NCBI RefSeq assembly: GCF_900100715.1
Contig: NZ_FNCA01000012.1
Span: 1 to 64,000, forward strand
Direction of reading: 5' to 3'
DNA length: 64,000 nucleotides
Source of the DNA: Methanolobus vulcani
GTDB lineage: Archaea > Halobacteriota > Methanosarcinia > Methanosarcinales > Methanosarcinaceae
Shown: positions 54,624-63,907 of the stretch, piece by piece
Layout: each line of letters begins with the position of its first letter
Position numbering within the stretch: position 1 is the first letter of the stretch
Position numbers and translations under genes: made by a program
Notes under the pieces: generated by a model
Seen by the model: the letters and a program-made list of their open reading frames with translations, nothing else
Told to the model about the DNA's origin: nothing
The model's database searches: none

Positions 54624-55021
54624 TTCTTTTTTCTCTTTTTATCTCAGACTTAAATCCATCCATAGATTATTCTATGTGTATCCTATCCCTGCTATTTACT
54701 TGCTAATGTGACTAAGGTAATTATCTGTAAGTTTCTCATATTTTTTCATACTTATTTGTCTGATTTTATGATCTGTTATTTACGTAGGGACCAAAATAGG
54801 TATATATTATTATCATGATTATACATGATGATTGAGGAGTGACTAACTATAGATTGCTCTTTCAACGCGGTCCCTTTCATGTCCCGGGGTTTCATCTGGA
54901 ACCTTTGTTTGTTCTTCAAAATGACATGAGACGGTTGCTCTGCAGGTATTGGTTCAAGGCCTTGAGATAACTTGAGGTCATGAAAGAAACATAACGATTA
55001 TTGATTATAGATGGAGTAAAC
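54624..55021. other. Long leader region of acs
   Basis: A 398-base gap between nac and acs. After the T-rich end of nac there is AT-rich sequence with a TATA box (AGGTATATATTATT, near 54798-54811), leaving a leader of about 190 bases. In it are GAGGAG (54834) and two tiny ORFs (16 codons near 54877, 14 codons near 54926) before the GGAG site of acs at 55012. No known riboswitch recognised. Confidence 0.45.
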
Positions 55022-56911
55022 ATGTCTGAAAATTTTGATGTCAAATTGGATGGGAAAAGTTATCTTCCTGATCCTTCTGTAAAAGAAAACTCATGGATAG
55101 GCGATTACGAAACTGCCTATAATGAATTCCTTAAAGACCCTGAAAAACACTGGGAAAACGTTGCTGAAGAACTCGAGTGGTTTGAGAAATGGGATAAGGT
55201 CAGGGAATGGGACCATCCACACGCAAAATGGTTTACCAATGCTAAAATGAATATCACTCACAACTGTCTTGACAGGCATGTGATGAACGGCAAGAGGAAC
55301 AAGGTAGCTATCATCTGGGTAGGCGATGACGGTGAGGAAGTCGTTCTCACATATCGCCAGCTTTACCGTGAGGTTATGAGATTTGCCAATGGTCTCAAGT
55401 CCCTGGGAGTAGAGAAAGGTGACCGTGTTTGTATTTACATGCCATTTGTCCCTGAACAGATCATAGCAATGCTTGCATGTGCACGCATCGGTGCTGTACA
55501 TAGCGTTGTCTTTGGTGGTTTTGGTGCCAATGCCCTTCACTCAAGGATAAAGGATGCACAGGCAAAGATAGTCATTACTGCTGATGCAAGTCTGCGACGT
55601 GGAAAGAGAATTGACCTTAAGTCTCTTGTAGATGAGGCTGTTGTTAATGCTTCAAGTGTTGAGAAAATCGTTGTCCTCAGGAGAATGACACCTCAGATGG
55701 AGCTTTTCTCTGAGATCGAGGTCGATTTCTACGAGATAATGGAAGATGTCGAAAAGGAATGTGAACCAGAGGTAATGGATTCCGAGGATCCGCTGTTCAT
55801 TCTATATACCAGTGGTACAACAGGTCCTGCAAAGGGAATCGTGCATGCATGTGGCGGTTACATGGTCGGTACATATTATACAACAAAGAATATGTTCGAC
55901 CTCAAAGAAAGCGATGTCATGTGGTGTACGGCAGATCCGGGATGGATCACCGGTCACAGTTACATAGTCTATGGTCCGCTTTCCATGGGAGCTACTATCC
56001 TCATATCCGAGACTACTCCTGATTATCCGGACCCTGGAATCTGGTGGAGCATGATAGAGGAGTTCGATGTTACAATATTCTATACAGCACCTACTGCAAT
56101 CAGGATGTTTATGAGAATGGGTGAAGAGTGGCCTGAAAAGTACAACCTCAGCTCACTGAGGATACTGGGCTCTGTCGGTGAACCTCTCAACCCTGAGGCG
56201 TTTGAATGGTACTATCGTGTAATTGGTAAGGAAAAGTGTCCGATCCTTGATACATGGTGGCAGACCGAGACCGGAATGCACATGCTCACAACAGCTGTCG
56301 GTGAGCCTATGAAGCCAGGTTTTGCAGGCCGTCCGGTTCCGGGTATCGTTGCAGATGTTGTTGATGAGAATGGAGAACCGGTTCCTGCCGGAACAGGTGG
56401 TTTCCTTGTTATTAAGGAGCCATGGCCTTCCATGATGAGAACGGTTTACAACAACGATGAGAGATATCGCCAGTACTGGAGTACTGTTGGTAACTATTAC
56501 GCAGCAGGTGACCTTGCTGTAAAGGATGAGGATGGCTACATCATGATCCTCGGACGCTCCGATGATGTCCTGATCGTTGCAGGTCACAACATCGGCAGTG
56601 CAGAAGTTGAAAGTGCCCTTGTTTCCCATGAGGCTGTCGCAGAAGCAGCAGTAATCGGAAAACCAGACCCCCTCAAGGGAGATTCCATCAAGGCTTTCAT
56701 CATTCTGCGTATGGGCTACAATGCCAGCGATAAACTCAAACTGGAACTTGTCTATCACGTAAGAATGAACCTCGGCCCAATAGCCATTCCATCAGAGATC
56801 GAGTTCGTGGAATCCCTGCCAAAGACCCGAAGCGGAAAAATAATGAGGCGTCTCCTCAAAGCACAGGAACTTGGCCAGGATCCCGGAGACATTTCCACAC
56901 TGGAGGACTGA
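55022..56911 (+). CDS. acs: Acetyl-CoA synthetase (AMP-forming)
   Basis: A 629-residue Acs. Core motifs: [16 protein letters not shown] (AMP binding), [39 protein letters not shown] and SGKIMRRLL, which carries the regulatory acetylation lysine. It activates acetate to acetyl-CoA with ATP, giving AMP and PPi. Start ATG at 55022 with GGAG seven bases upstream. Its stop lies within a hairpin (56902-56918). Confidence 0.96.
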   Translation: MSENFDVKLDGKSYLPDPSVKENSWIGDYETAYNEFLKDPEKHWENVAEELEWFEKWDKVREWDHPHAKWFTNAKMNITHNCLDRHVMNGKRNKVAIIWVGDDGEEVVLTYRQLYREVMRFANGLKSLGVEKGDRVCIYMPFVPEQIIAMLACARIGAVHSVVFGGFGANALHSRIKDAQAKIVITADASLRRGKRIDLKSLVDEAVVNASSVEKIVVLRRMTPQMELFSEIEVDFYEIMEDVEKECEPEVMDSEDPLFILYTSGTTGPAKGIVHACGGYMVGTYYTTKNMFDLKESDVMWCTADPGWITGHSYIVYGPLSMGATILISETTPDYPDPGIWWSMIEEFDVTIFYTAPTAIRMFMRMGEEWPEKYNLSSLRILGSVGEPLNPEAFEWYYRVIGKEKCPILDTWWQTETGMHMLTTAVGEPMKPGFAGRPVPGIVADVVDENGEPVPAGTGGFLVIKEPWPSMMRTVYNNDERYRQYWSTVGNYYAAGDLAVKDEDGYIMILGRSDDVLIVAGHNIGSAEVESALVSHEAVAEAAVIGKPDPLKGDSIKAFIILRMGYNASDKLKLELVYHVRMNLGPIAIPSEIEFVESLPKTRSGKIMRRLLKAQELGQDPGDISTLED

Positions 56912-56918
56912 ATCCTCC
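56902..56918. terminator. Hairpin overlapping the acs stop codon
   Basis: GGAGGA pairs with TCCTCC around CTGAA, which holds the stop TGA (56909-56911). A T-rich sequence follows on the plus strand, so it is a good terminator. Confidence 0.6.
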
Positions 56919-56999
56919 TTTCTTATTTTTCTTTATTATTTCTTTTTAAAATAGTAATAGTTATGAATCATCCACGCCATTATTCTGTCAGGTGACAAA

Positions 57000-57791
57000 A
57001 TGATAGACTTTTTTGACCTTTACCTTGCAGAGGATTGCCCATACGGAGATGAGACTACCGAACTTCTTGAGATTCAAGGCAATGGAAGGCTTCGTATCAA
57101 ATCAAGAGAACATGGTGTTGCGGCCTGCATGGATGACCTTGCAGCTTTCTACAGGAAAAATGGTCTCGAAGTCGTAAGCATGGTTGCAGATGGTGCCGAG
57201 TTCAATCCGAATGATGTTATATTTGAAGCTCAGGGTGATCTCCCGACTATTTTCAAACTCTGGAGAATATCACAGACATTCCTTTCAATGGTCTGTTCCA
57301 TTGCATCAAAAACACGTTTTGCTGTTGAACTTGCAAGAAAATCAAACCCTGACATAATGGTGGCAACAAGCCGCAAGACTCATCCGGGATTCAGGAAATA
57401 TGAGCTTAAAGCGGTAAAGATAGGTGGAGGAGACCATCACCGCAACTCTCTCAGTGATTCAATTCTTATCACACAGAATCACCTCGATATCATGGAAAAG
57501 CGTGTAAAGCTCAGGGCCATGCGCAAGATAGAGATAGAACCAAGGACAAGAGAGGAAGCTTTCGAGTCAGCTCCGGTTGCAGATGTGCTCCTGCTTGACC
57601 ATTACAGTCCGGAAGAGCTGGAAAGCCTTGTTCCGGAGTTACGTGCCCTGAATCCAAAGCTTGAGGTTGGAGTAGGTGGAATTGATCTTGGAATGGTCTC
57701 TGATTATGCAAAGCATGTTGACTTTATTGTGACCACTGCTCCGTATTATGCCAAACCGCTTGATCTCACTTCAAAGATTCGTAGAATTTAG
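57000..57791 (+). CDS. ModD/NadC-like nicotinate-nucleotide pyrophosphorylase family protein
   Basis: A 263-residue protein of the quinolinate phosphoribosyltransferase fold. Motifs: GDETTELLEI, REHGVAA, QTFLSMVCSIASKTR, TSRKTHPGFRKYELKAVKIGGGDHHR (PRPP and substrate binding) and LLLDHYSPEEL. It fits the ModD branch better than true NadC, but the molybdate genes expected with ModD are not in view. Its substrate is uncertain. Starts after CAGGTG. Confidence 0.8.
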   Translation: MIDFFDLYLAEDCPYGDETTELLEIQGNGRLRIKSREHGVAACMDDLAAFYRKNGLEVVSMVADGAEFNPNDVIFEAQGDLPTIFKLWRISQTFLSMVCSIASKTRFAVELARKSNPDIMVATSRKTHPGFRKYELKAVKIGGGDHHRNSLSDSILITQNHLDIMEKRVKLRAMRKIEIEPRTREEAFESAPVADVLLLDHYSPEELESLVPELRALNPKLEVGVGGIDLGMVSDYAKHVDFIVTTAPYYAKPLDLTSKIRRI

Positions 57792-57831
57792 ATATATAAG
57801 TTAAGCGAAAACTTTATATTAAATAATCGCC

Positions 57832-57945
57832 ATGGTTGTGTGTACAGAGTGCATTACCGTCGAAAAGAGACGCATAATTTGCGGGGACAAATTAGTACTA
57901 GGAAAAGCTTTTCCTATAGTTGTGCATTCTTGTATCGATAAGTAA
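57832..57945 (+). CDS. Possible 37-residue Cys-containing peptide upstream of thioredoxin
   Basis: An ATG-to-TAA frame too short for routine gene calling. The start has CTEC, with further Cys at about residues 17 and 34. TATA-like sequences at 57792-57800 and 57811-57820 precede it; the second is so close that the ATG may lie before the transcript start. A perfect palindrome GGAAAAGCTTTTCC (57901-57914) falls inside. It may instead be only the thioredoxin leader. Confidence 0.25.
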   Translation: MVVCTECITVEKRRIICGDKLVLGKAFPIVVHSCIDK

Positions 57946-57989
57946 AAATAATTTATTCATCGACTATACAATAAAAGAGGTGTATTAAT

Positions 57990-58259
57990 ATGAGCAAAGT
58001 GGAACTTCTAGATTTCAGTGCAACCTGGTGCGGACCTTGTAAGATGCAGAAGCCTCATCTTGAAAAAGTTGAAGCCGAACTTGCAGGTCAGATCGAAGTG
58101 AAGGTCGTTGATGTAGACCAGAACCAGAGCCTTGCAGCACAATATGGTATTCAGGCAGTACCTACGCTTATCATCCTTAAAGACGGGGAAATGGTAAAGC
58201 GCTTCACAGGCCTTACTACCTCAGGAATCCTCCTTGAGGAACTCAAAAAGGTGCTTTAA
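57990..58259 (+). CDS. trxA: Thioredoxin
   Basis: An 89-residue thioredoxin fold with the active site WCGPCKM, cis-proline in AVPTLII and the usual KVVDVDQNQSLA strand pattern; somewhat shorter than bacterial Trx (about 105) and like archaeal small thioredoxins. It reduces protein disulfides. Preceded by AGAGGTG as ribosome site. Its stop codon is in a hairpin with a T tract after it. Confidence 0.93.
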   Translation: MSKVELLDFSATWCGPCKMQKPHLEKVEAELAGQIEVKVVDVDQNQSLAAQYGIQAVPTLIILKDGEMVKRFTGLTTSGILLEELKKVL

Positions 58260-58285
58260 GCACCTGCTTTTCGTTTTTTATTTTT
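58249..58285. terminator. Hairpin and T tract at the thioredoxin stop codon
   Basis: AGGTGC and GCACCT pair around TTTAA, which holds the TAA stop (58257-58259). CTTTTCGTTTTTTATTTTTG follows. The best terminator in the window. Confidence 0.7.
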
Positions 58286-58377
58286 GTTTTCAGGTCACTT
58301 ATGACCGGCTTATTTTTATCTTTTCTTGAAAAAGCGTAAATAGCTTAAGATCATTCCAGTCTCGAGGGATACAGGAA

Positions 58378-59391
58378 TTGAAAGAACTGGTTGATCTTGG
58401 TGTAATGGTTTTCAGGGAAAAGAATTCCCGCGGTTCATTCAAACCCCATCTTTCTATAAAATTCAGGTCAACCGAAGGAGAACTTGTAACTTTTTCTATT
58501 GACACAACCCGTACTCCTGCAAAATACCAGCAACCTGATGCTTATCTTATCACTCATGCGCATTCAGATCACAACGGCAAATCCGCAATGCTTTCTGACC
58601 GTGCAGTCTGTTCTGAAAAGACCGCTATTGCACTTGAGATTCGTCATGATCGCAAGTACGCAGGCAGGACATTCAAAGTCGGGGAAACTATTGAGGTAAG
58701 TGCTGTAAAAGTTCACACATTCCCTAATTTCCATACGGTTGGCTCAGTGGCATTTATGTGGGAAAATGAGCTTGGAACACGCATACTTGTCACAGGTGAT
58801 GTAAAAGACGCTTCCATGCTTCCGGAATGTGATCTTCTGATAACCGAAGCCAACTACGGAGATCCCGGTGACACAACATGTTATTTTGATGACGATCTGG
58901 AAGGTTTTGAGAACGCTTTCAGGGACAATTCCTCAATTGCCTTTGGAGCCTATGCATTCGGCAAAGCTCAAAGAGCTGTGGAACTGCTAAGAGGTTTTGG
59001 CTATGATGGTGTCATCGAAATGGATGACCAGTCTCTCTCCCTTACACGAACTCTTCTTGAAAATGCCGGGGAACTTGAATATCTTGGCAACTGCTGCGGT
59101 GACAGTATAAGTATAGTACCTCCCTGGGATCTGGACAAGCTGCCATCCCATATTTCTAAATTCGTAATGACAGGACGCAGCGATTATCGCTATCCTGCAA
59201 TCCAGATAAGTGACCATCTTGACGCGCGTGGGCTTGTAAATATGGTGAAAAACATTGATCCCGAGTTTACGGTTGTCTACCACCCTAACGGTCATCGTCC
59301 GGGAAGATTCGCAAAACACCTCGATTCAATCGGTTTTAATGCACTTTCAATTGATAAGATCGAAAATGTCCTGAGCAATGAATTTGTATGA
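58378..59391 (+). CDS. Metallo-beta-lactamase fold protein, exonuclease-like
   Basis: A 337-residue hydrolase with THAHSDHNGKS, the HxHxDH zinc-binding motif, further ligands in VTGDVKDASMLPECD and a C-terminal HPNGHRPGRFAKHL region. It resembles archaeal exonucleases of the beta-lactamase fold that act on RNA or DNA, but lacks a clear beta-CASP motif set. TTG start at 58378 with AGGA upstream. Confidence 0.75.
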   Translation: MKELVDLGVMVFREKNSRGSFKPHLSIKFRSTEGELVTFSIDTTRTPAKYQQPDAYLITHAHSDHNGKSAMLSDRAVCSEKTAIALEIRHDRKYAGRTFKVGETIEVSAVKVHTFPNFHTVGSVAFMWENELGTRILVTGDVKDASMLPECDLLITEANYGDPGDTTCYFDDDLEGFENAFRDNSSIAFGAYAFGKAQRAVELLRGFGYDGVIEMDDQSLSLTRTLLENAGELEYLGNCCGDSISIVPPWDLDKLPSHISKFVMTGRSDYRYPAIQISDHLDARGLVNMVKNIDPEFTVVYHPNGHRPGRFAKHLDSIGFNALSIDKIENVLSNEFV

Positions 59392-59479
59392 AGTTCTCTC
59401 TGGCAGGATAAACATTTATATAAGTACTTGATTTTATAGTACCCACACTATCCAAGTTGTACCAGGAGATCAGATCAAT

Positions 59480-59890
59480 TTGTCAAAATCATCCAACAAA
59501 AAGCCATCAGTGGCCAAAAAAGAAGTAAAACCCGCTGATGATGCGCAACCAGCTCCTACTTCATCCCACGGGAGATCACAGTTTAAAATGAGAACACCGG
59601 AGGAAAAGAAGCAGGCTCATAAGGAGGGAATCATCAAAACGGCAGTTGCTGCTATTATAGGTATGGTAGCGGGTATAATTGCCTATATGCAGCTTGGTGT
59701 AGGTGATGACCCAACCGTGAAATGGTATGTTATAATGATGTTCATAGTCGGTATCTCCTTCTATGTCATGAAACTCTCATTCCCTCTGTTCAAGATAAAG
59801 CCCAAAGAGTTTGGTTTTAAGGACTGGTTCTATGTTGAGTTCATTGTTATTGACTTCTGTCTTGTAACATGGACATTGCTTCTGAATTGA
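59480..59890 (+). CDS. EMC6-like archaeal membrane protein
   Basis: A 136-residue protein with a charged, Pro/Lys-rich N terminus (residues 1-50) and three membrane helices (IKTAVAAIIGMVAGIIAYM, WYVIMMFIVGISFYVM and FIVIDFCLVTWTLLLN). It looks like the archaeal EMC6 homologue family, which may help membrane protein insertion; the match is from pattern memory. TTG start at 59480 with AGGAG about 12 bases upstream. 50 bases before rli. Confidence 0.65.
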   Translation: MSKSSNKKPSVAKKEVKPADDAQPAPTSSHGRSQFKMRTPEEKKQAHKEGIIKTAVAAIIGMVAGIIAYMQLGVGDDPTVKWYVIMMFIVGISFYVMKLSFPLFKIKPKEFGFKDWFYVEFIVIDFCLVTWTLLLN

Positions 59891-59940
59891 TCTTCTATTT
59901 TTATCTTTTATTCATTTTATTTTATTGACAGGGATCTTAC

Positions 59941-61713
59941 ATGCGAATTGCCATATTGAACAAAGACAGGTGTCAGCCAAGACGCTGCAGTCATGAATGT
60001 GAAAAATATTGTCCCCGTGTGAGAACGGGCGATGAGACCATAATCTTTGGAGATGACGGAAAACCAATAATCTCAGAAGAGATGTGCGTAGGTTGTGGTA
60101 TATGTGTCCACAAGTGTCCGTTTGAAGCTATTATGATAATCGGTCTTCCGGAAGCACTTACCGAACCAACACACAGGTACGGCCCGAATGGTTTTGCGTT
60201 GTATGGTCTGCCGATCCCGCAGGTTGGAAAAGTAACTGGTATCCTTGGTCCCAACGGTATAGGTAAAAGTACCGCAGTACAGATCCTTTCCGGAACTCTT
60301 GTTCCTAACTTCTCAGAGGATAACAGCAACTGGGAAAGGGTGCTTGATCACTATGCAGGAACAGCTCTTTACGATTATTTCAGTGACGTAGTTGACGGCA
60401 ACATAAAAGTGTCACAGAAGCCTCAGTATGTGGATATGATCCCAAAGGCTTTCAAGGGCAAGACAAGTGAGCTTCTTGACAAGACCGACGAAAGAGGCAA
60501 GCTTCCTGAACTTATTGAACGCCTTAACCTTTCACATGTAATGGACCGCAAGATAACAGAACTCAGTGGCGGTGAACTACAGAGGGTTGCCATTGCAGCC
60601 TGTGCAGCCAAAGATGCTGATTTCTACTTCTTTGATGAAATAAGTCCCTATCTTGATATTTACCAGCGTATTAATACCGCGCAGCTTATTCAGGAAATAT
60701 CTGAGGAAAAAGCAGTTCTTGTTGTAGAACACGACCTTGCAATACTTGACATGCTTGCTGATGCAGTTCATGTGGCATATGGTGAGCCTGGTGGATATGG
60801 TGTGATCACACATCCAAAAGGCGTGCGTGTTGCTATTAACCAGTATCTTAAAGGTTTCCTTCCAGAAGAGAACGTGCGTGTAAGACCTGAAGCTATTAAG
60901 TTTGAGGTTCACCCTCCAAGAGTTGAGACCGATATCAACACACTTCTTGACTATGATGCTTTCTCCAAAAAATACGGCGAAGGTTTCTCACTTTCTACTG
61001 ATGGTGGTTCACTGAAGGAAGGCGAAGTTCTGGGAATTGTCGGTCCAAACGGTATTGGTAAGTCCACTTTTGTCAAGATACTTGCAGGCGAGATAGAGCC
61101 TGATGAAGGAAAGCTTGACCATGACATCAAGATCGCATACAAGCCACAGTACATCAAAGCTGACAGTCCGATGCAGGTTCGCTATTTCCTTGGTGGTCTT
61201 TCCAGTAAATTCAATAGCAGTTATTTCCAGACCGAGATCGCAAAACCACTGAACATTGAAAGACTCTACGACCGCATGCTCACAGAGCTCAGTGGCGGAG
61301 AACTCCAGAGAGTTGCTATTGCCGCATGTCTCTGTCAGGATGCTGATATGTATATTCTTGACGAGCCAAGTGCCCACCTTGACGTAGAACAGCGTTCTAT
61401 GGCAACAAAGGTCATCAAGAGATTCGCCGAGAACAATAGTAAGACCGCAATGGTCGTTGACCACGACATTTACATGATAGATATGCTGAGCGAGCGTCTC
61501 ATAGTATTTGAAGGTGAACCGGCGGTCTATGGTAAGGCACACCAGCCTTCCAGCATGCAGGACGGTATGAACAAGTTCCTGGCAAATCTGGATATCACAT
61601 TCAGGCGTGATGAAGATACTTCCCGTCCGAGGGTCAACAAAAAGGATTCAAGACTTGACAGGGAACAGAAATCCAAGGGCGAATATTACTACCACAATAT
61701 TGCTGATGAATGA
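59941..61713 (+). CDS. rli: ABCE1/RLI ribosome-recycling ATPase
   Basis: A 590-residue ABCE1. N-terminal two 4Fe-4S clusters (CQPRRCSHECEKYCPR and CVGCGICVHKCPFEAI), then two ABC domains with GPNGIGKST (twice), LSGGELQRVAIAACA and LSGGELQRVAIAACL, DEISPYLD and DEPSAHLD. It splits 70S ribosomes after termination. One of the most conserved genes in the window. Confidence 0.98.
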   Translation: MRIAILNKDRCQPRRCSHECEKYCPRVRTGDETIIFGDDGKPIISEEMCVGCGICVHKCPFEAIMIIGLPEALTEPTHRYGPNGFALYGLPIPQVGKVTGILGPNGIGKSTAVQILSGTLVPNFSEDNSNWERVLDHYAGTALYDYFSDVVDGNIKVSQKPQYVDMIPKAFKGKTSELLDKTDERGKLPELIERLNLSHVMDRKITELSGGELQRVAIAACAAKDADFYFFDEISPYLDIYQRINTAQLIQEISEEKAVLVVEHDLAILDMLADAVHVAYGEPGGYGVITHPKGVRVAINQYLKGFLPEENVRVRPEAIKFEVHPPRVETDINTLLDYDAFSKKYGEGFSLSTDGGSLKEGEVLGIVGPNGIGKSTFVKILAGEIEPDEGKLDHDIKIAYKPQYIKADSPMQVRYFLGGLSSKFNSSYFQTEIAKPLNIERLYDRMLTELSGGELQRVAIAACLCQDADMYILDEPSAHLDVEQRSMATKVIKRFAENNSKTAMVVDHDIYMIDMLSERLIVFEGEPAVYGKAHQPSSMQDGMNKFLANLDITFRRDEDTSRPRVNKKDSRLDREQKSKGEYYYHNIADE

Positions 61714-61740
61714 TCATTCATCTGCCTCTTTTTCCTTTTT
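61705..61740. terminator. Palindrome and T tract over the rli stop codon
   Basis: GATGAATGATCATTCATC (61705-61722) is a perfect palindrome that includes the stop TGA (61711-61713). CTCTTTTTCCTTTTTTT follows on the plus strand. Located between convergent genes. Confidence 0.6.
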
Positions 61741-61744
61741 TTCT

Positions 61745-62542
61745 TCAACTTTCAAGCTCTTTTTCCAGAACCCGATAGAACTCTGTGGATGCATGTCGTT
61801 CCAGCCACGGATAGTGACCGCAGTTCTCAAGCAGGACGAACCTGAAGTTTTCAAGTGTTCTTGAGAGAGGCTCCTTTACTCCTTCGTATGGATGCGGGTC
61901 ATAATCTCCATGTATGGCAACCACAGGACAATGGATATTTCTTCCCATGTTCAGTAGTTTTTTTGATCTTCTGAGATAATCGGCTTCTTCCCATACTCTT
62001 TTATTGAGATTATAACAGTCATGACAAAATGTCGGATTAATTTCCCACATTGATTCCAGATCAAAGGAATCAGCATCAGAAATGAGTTTTCCAAATCTTG
62101 CAAAGGCAACATTCTTATTGCTCACAGCAGTATTATTCATACTTGTACTCAGGTGCAGGTATTCCTGTCTTCCGCTTTCACCAAGTCTTTCCAGTCTGGT
62201 GGACATGATCAACCTTGCATAATGTTCCTCAAATGGTCCACTGGCCACAAGAATTAGCTTACTGACATATGTAGGGTAACGCGCAGTGAACATGAAAGCC
62301 AGCCATGCTCCCCATGAATGTCCTATCAGTGTCACTGGCAATTTAGCATGTTTTTTAAGCATCGACCTGAGTTCATTTATCTGCCCGTCAACACTCATGG
62401 CAGTCTGCAAAGGTTCCAGTACGCTGTATTTATCTGAAAGTTGTTCGGCCATGTTAGTCACAGTTCCGGGTGCTCCGGGACCGCCGTGTATAACTGCGAT
62501 CTTGTACGGTTGATGGCCGTGTTTTATTGGGTTTGAGTACAT
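61745..62542 (-). CDS. Alpha/beta hydrolase
   Basis: A 265-residue alpha/beta hydrolase. Oxyanion HGGPG, nucleophile Ser in LIGHSWGAW, Asp in HGDYDPHP and His in ENCGHYPWLE. The HGGPG block suggests a proline-iminopeptidase-like or small ester hydrolase. Substrate unknown. Divergent from the AIM24 gene. Confidence 0.88.
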   Translation of the reverse strand: MYSNPIKHGHQPYKIAVIHGGPGAPGTVTNMAEQLSDKYSVLEPLQTAMSVDGQINELRSMLKKHAKLPVTLIGHSWGAWLAFMFTARYPTYVSKLILVASGPFEEHYARLIMSTRLERLGESGRQEYLHLSTSMNNTAVSNKNVAFARFGKLISDADSFDLESMWEINPTFCHDCYNLNKRVWEEADYLRRSKKLLNMGRNIHCPVVAIHGDYDPHPYEGVKEPLSRTLENFRFVLLENCGHYPWLERHASTEFYRVLEKELES

Positions 62543-62652
62543 TTTCTCAGCAAACAGTTTAGATATATTTATATGTAGTGTATTAATATATTATTCGCTT
62601 ACAAAGCAAGGTTAATTTACCTTAATGTGATTTCTCACTTGGATGTGGTATT

Positions 62653-63486
62653 ATGGCGGAAAGTAAATTCTATAACAACATCAACGTTCTTGACAGTGTC
62701 GATAAAGGAAATTTTAAAGCAGAGATCATAGAGTATAAATCTCTCACAGGAAGCAAGGCCCCTTCACTTGCAAGGCACCTGTACTATATACAGCAGGCAG
62801 GCATGACCCTTAAGCAGGTAAAGGTCACATTGAACAACAGCGGCGTGATCGTTGAGCCTGGAGCTCTTTACTTCCAGAAAGGTAATATCACATGTGATGC
62901 AAACATAGGCGGTGTTAGTGGTCTTGCAAAGAAGGTGATCAAGAACAAGCTCACGAACGAATCTGCTTTCAATCCGCTTTACAAAGGTTCCGGCGAGGTA
63001 TTCCTTGAACCAAGTTTCAGTCATTTTATTATTGTAAGCCTTGACAATGGTTCTATAATAGTGGACAAAGGCATTTTCTACTGCGCAGAATCAAGCCTTG
63101 AAGTAGGCGTTGCAAGTCAGAAGAATATCACAGCAGGTCTTTTCGGCGGTGAAGGATGGTTCCAGACAAAGATTAGCGGAACTGGTACATGCATACTTGA
63201 AAGCCCTGTACCTATGTCTGAAATATTGAAATATAACCTTGACAACGAGCGTCTTCAGGTTGACGGTAACTTTGCTCTTCTCAGGTCTGATTCCGTAAAA
63301 TTCAGTGTTGAAAGATCAGGCAAAGGAATTGCAGGAAAGCTTACATCAGGAGAAGGTCTTCTTCAGACATTCGAGGGATCAGGTGCCGTATGGCTTGCAC
63401 CAACACAGCCTGTATACGGTTCAATTGGAGCAAGTGGTGTTTCATCACTGGCAGCAGCACCATATAACAGGAATAATCCGGCATAA
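62653..63486 (+). CDS. AIM24 family protein
   Basis: A 277-residue protein of the AIM24/TIGR00266-like family. Beta-rich with GSGEVFLEPSFSHFIIV, GSIIVDKGIFYCAE and LFGGEGWFQTKISGTG, as in family members. The function is unclear; membrane or mitochondrial-like organisation roles have been suggested for eukaryotic relatives. Ends with a poor-complexity tail (SSLAAAPYNRNNPA). Confidence 0.85.
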   Translation: MAESKFYNNINVLDSVDKGNFKAEIIEYKSLTGSKAPSLARHLYYIQQAGMTLKQVKVTLNNSGVIVEPGALYFQKGNITCDANIGGVSGLAKKVIKNKLTNESAFNPLYKGSGEVFLEPSFSHFIIVSLDNGSIIVDKGIFYCAESSLEVGVASQKNITAGLFGGEGWFQTKISGTGTCILESPVPMSEILKYNLDNERLQVDGNFALLRSDSVKFSVERSGKGIAGKLTSGEGLLQTFEGSGAVWLAPTQPVYGSIGASGVSSLAAAPYNRNNPA

Positions 63487-63487
63487 G

Positions 63488-63513
63488 GGAGTGATTTACT
63501 CCTTTCTTTTTTA
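63488..63513 (+). terminator. Hairpin and T tract after the AIM24 gene
   Basis: GGAGT (63488-63492) pairs with ACTCC (63498-63502) around GATTT, followed by TTTCTTTTTT. It begins two bases after the stop codon. Confidence 0.6.
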
Positions 63514-63550
63514 GGTTCTTTTAGTTATATTGCGTTCCTTTCTCACATTT

Positions 63551-63826
63551 CTATTCATCTTTGTTGATACCTTTTTTGAAACTTCTGGCATAGCTGTAAG
63601 CCTGATGTATGTTGTATAACCAGAATGCAATGAAAATGAATAATGGTAATATAAGGTGGGATGTGATTATCAGTATGAAAGCCAGGACAAAATAAAAAGA
63701 GCCTCTGCCAAAGTCTCCATTGTACATCTGGCCAAGTCCTGGAAACACTGCGGAATACAGTCCGGCTCTCCAGGGTTTTGGTTTAAAATCCTCAGCCGCA
63801 GTTTCTATCTCATCATTGTTTTCCAT
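63551..63826 (-). CDS. Small membrane protein (TM2/DUF5683-like)
   Basis: A 91-residue protein: charged start, then KPWRAGLYSAVFPGLGQMYNGDFGRGSFYFVLAFILIITSHLI and another hydrophobic stretch (ILPLFIFIAFWLYNIHQAYS). The PGLGQMYNG motif matches small TM2-type membrane proteins. Start at 63826 or GTG at 63850. A weak TGGCCA copy (63902-63907) lies about 75 bases upstream. Confidence 0.75.
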   Translation of the reverse strand: MENNDEIETAAEDFKPKPWRAGLYSAVFPGLGQMYNGDFGRGSFYFVLAFILIITSHLILPLFIFIAFWLYNIHQAYSYARSFKKGINKDE

Positions 63827-63907
63827 TAGTTCTTCGGTGTTCAGGAACACCCCCCCGCATAAGTCTATTTTAAAAGATGTGCTGTTTACATAACACTTTT
63901 GTGGCCA

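Noticed and set aside
63902-63907. Fifth TGGCCA site, upstream of the TM2-type gene
   Set aside because: The GATGGCCACAA core resembles E3, but the AGTTTGA part and the TATA part are absent, and half of it falls in the coding end of the neighbouring gene.
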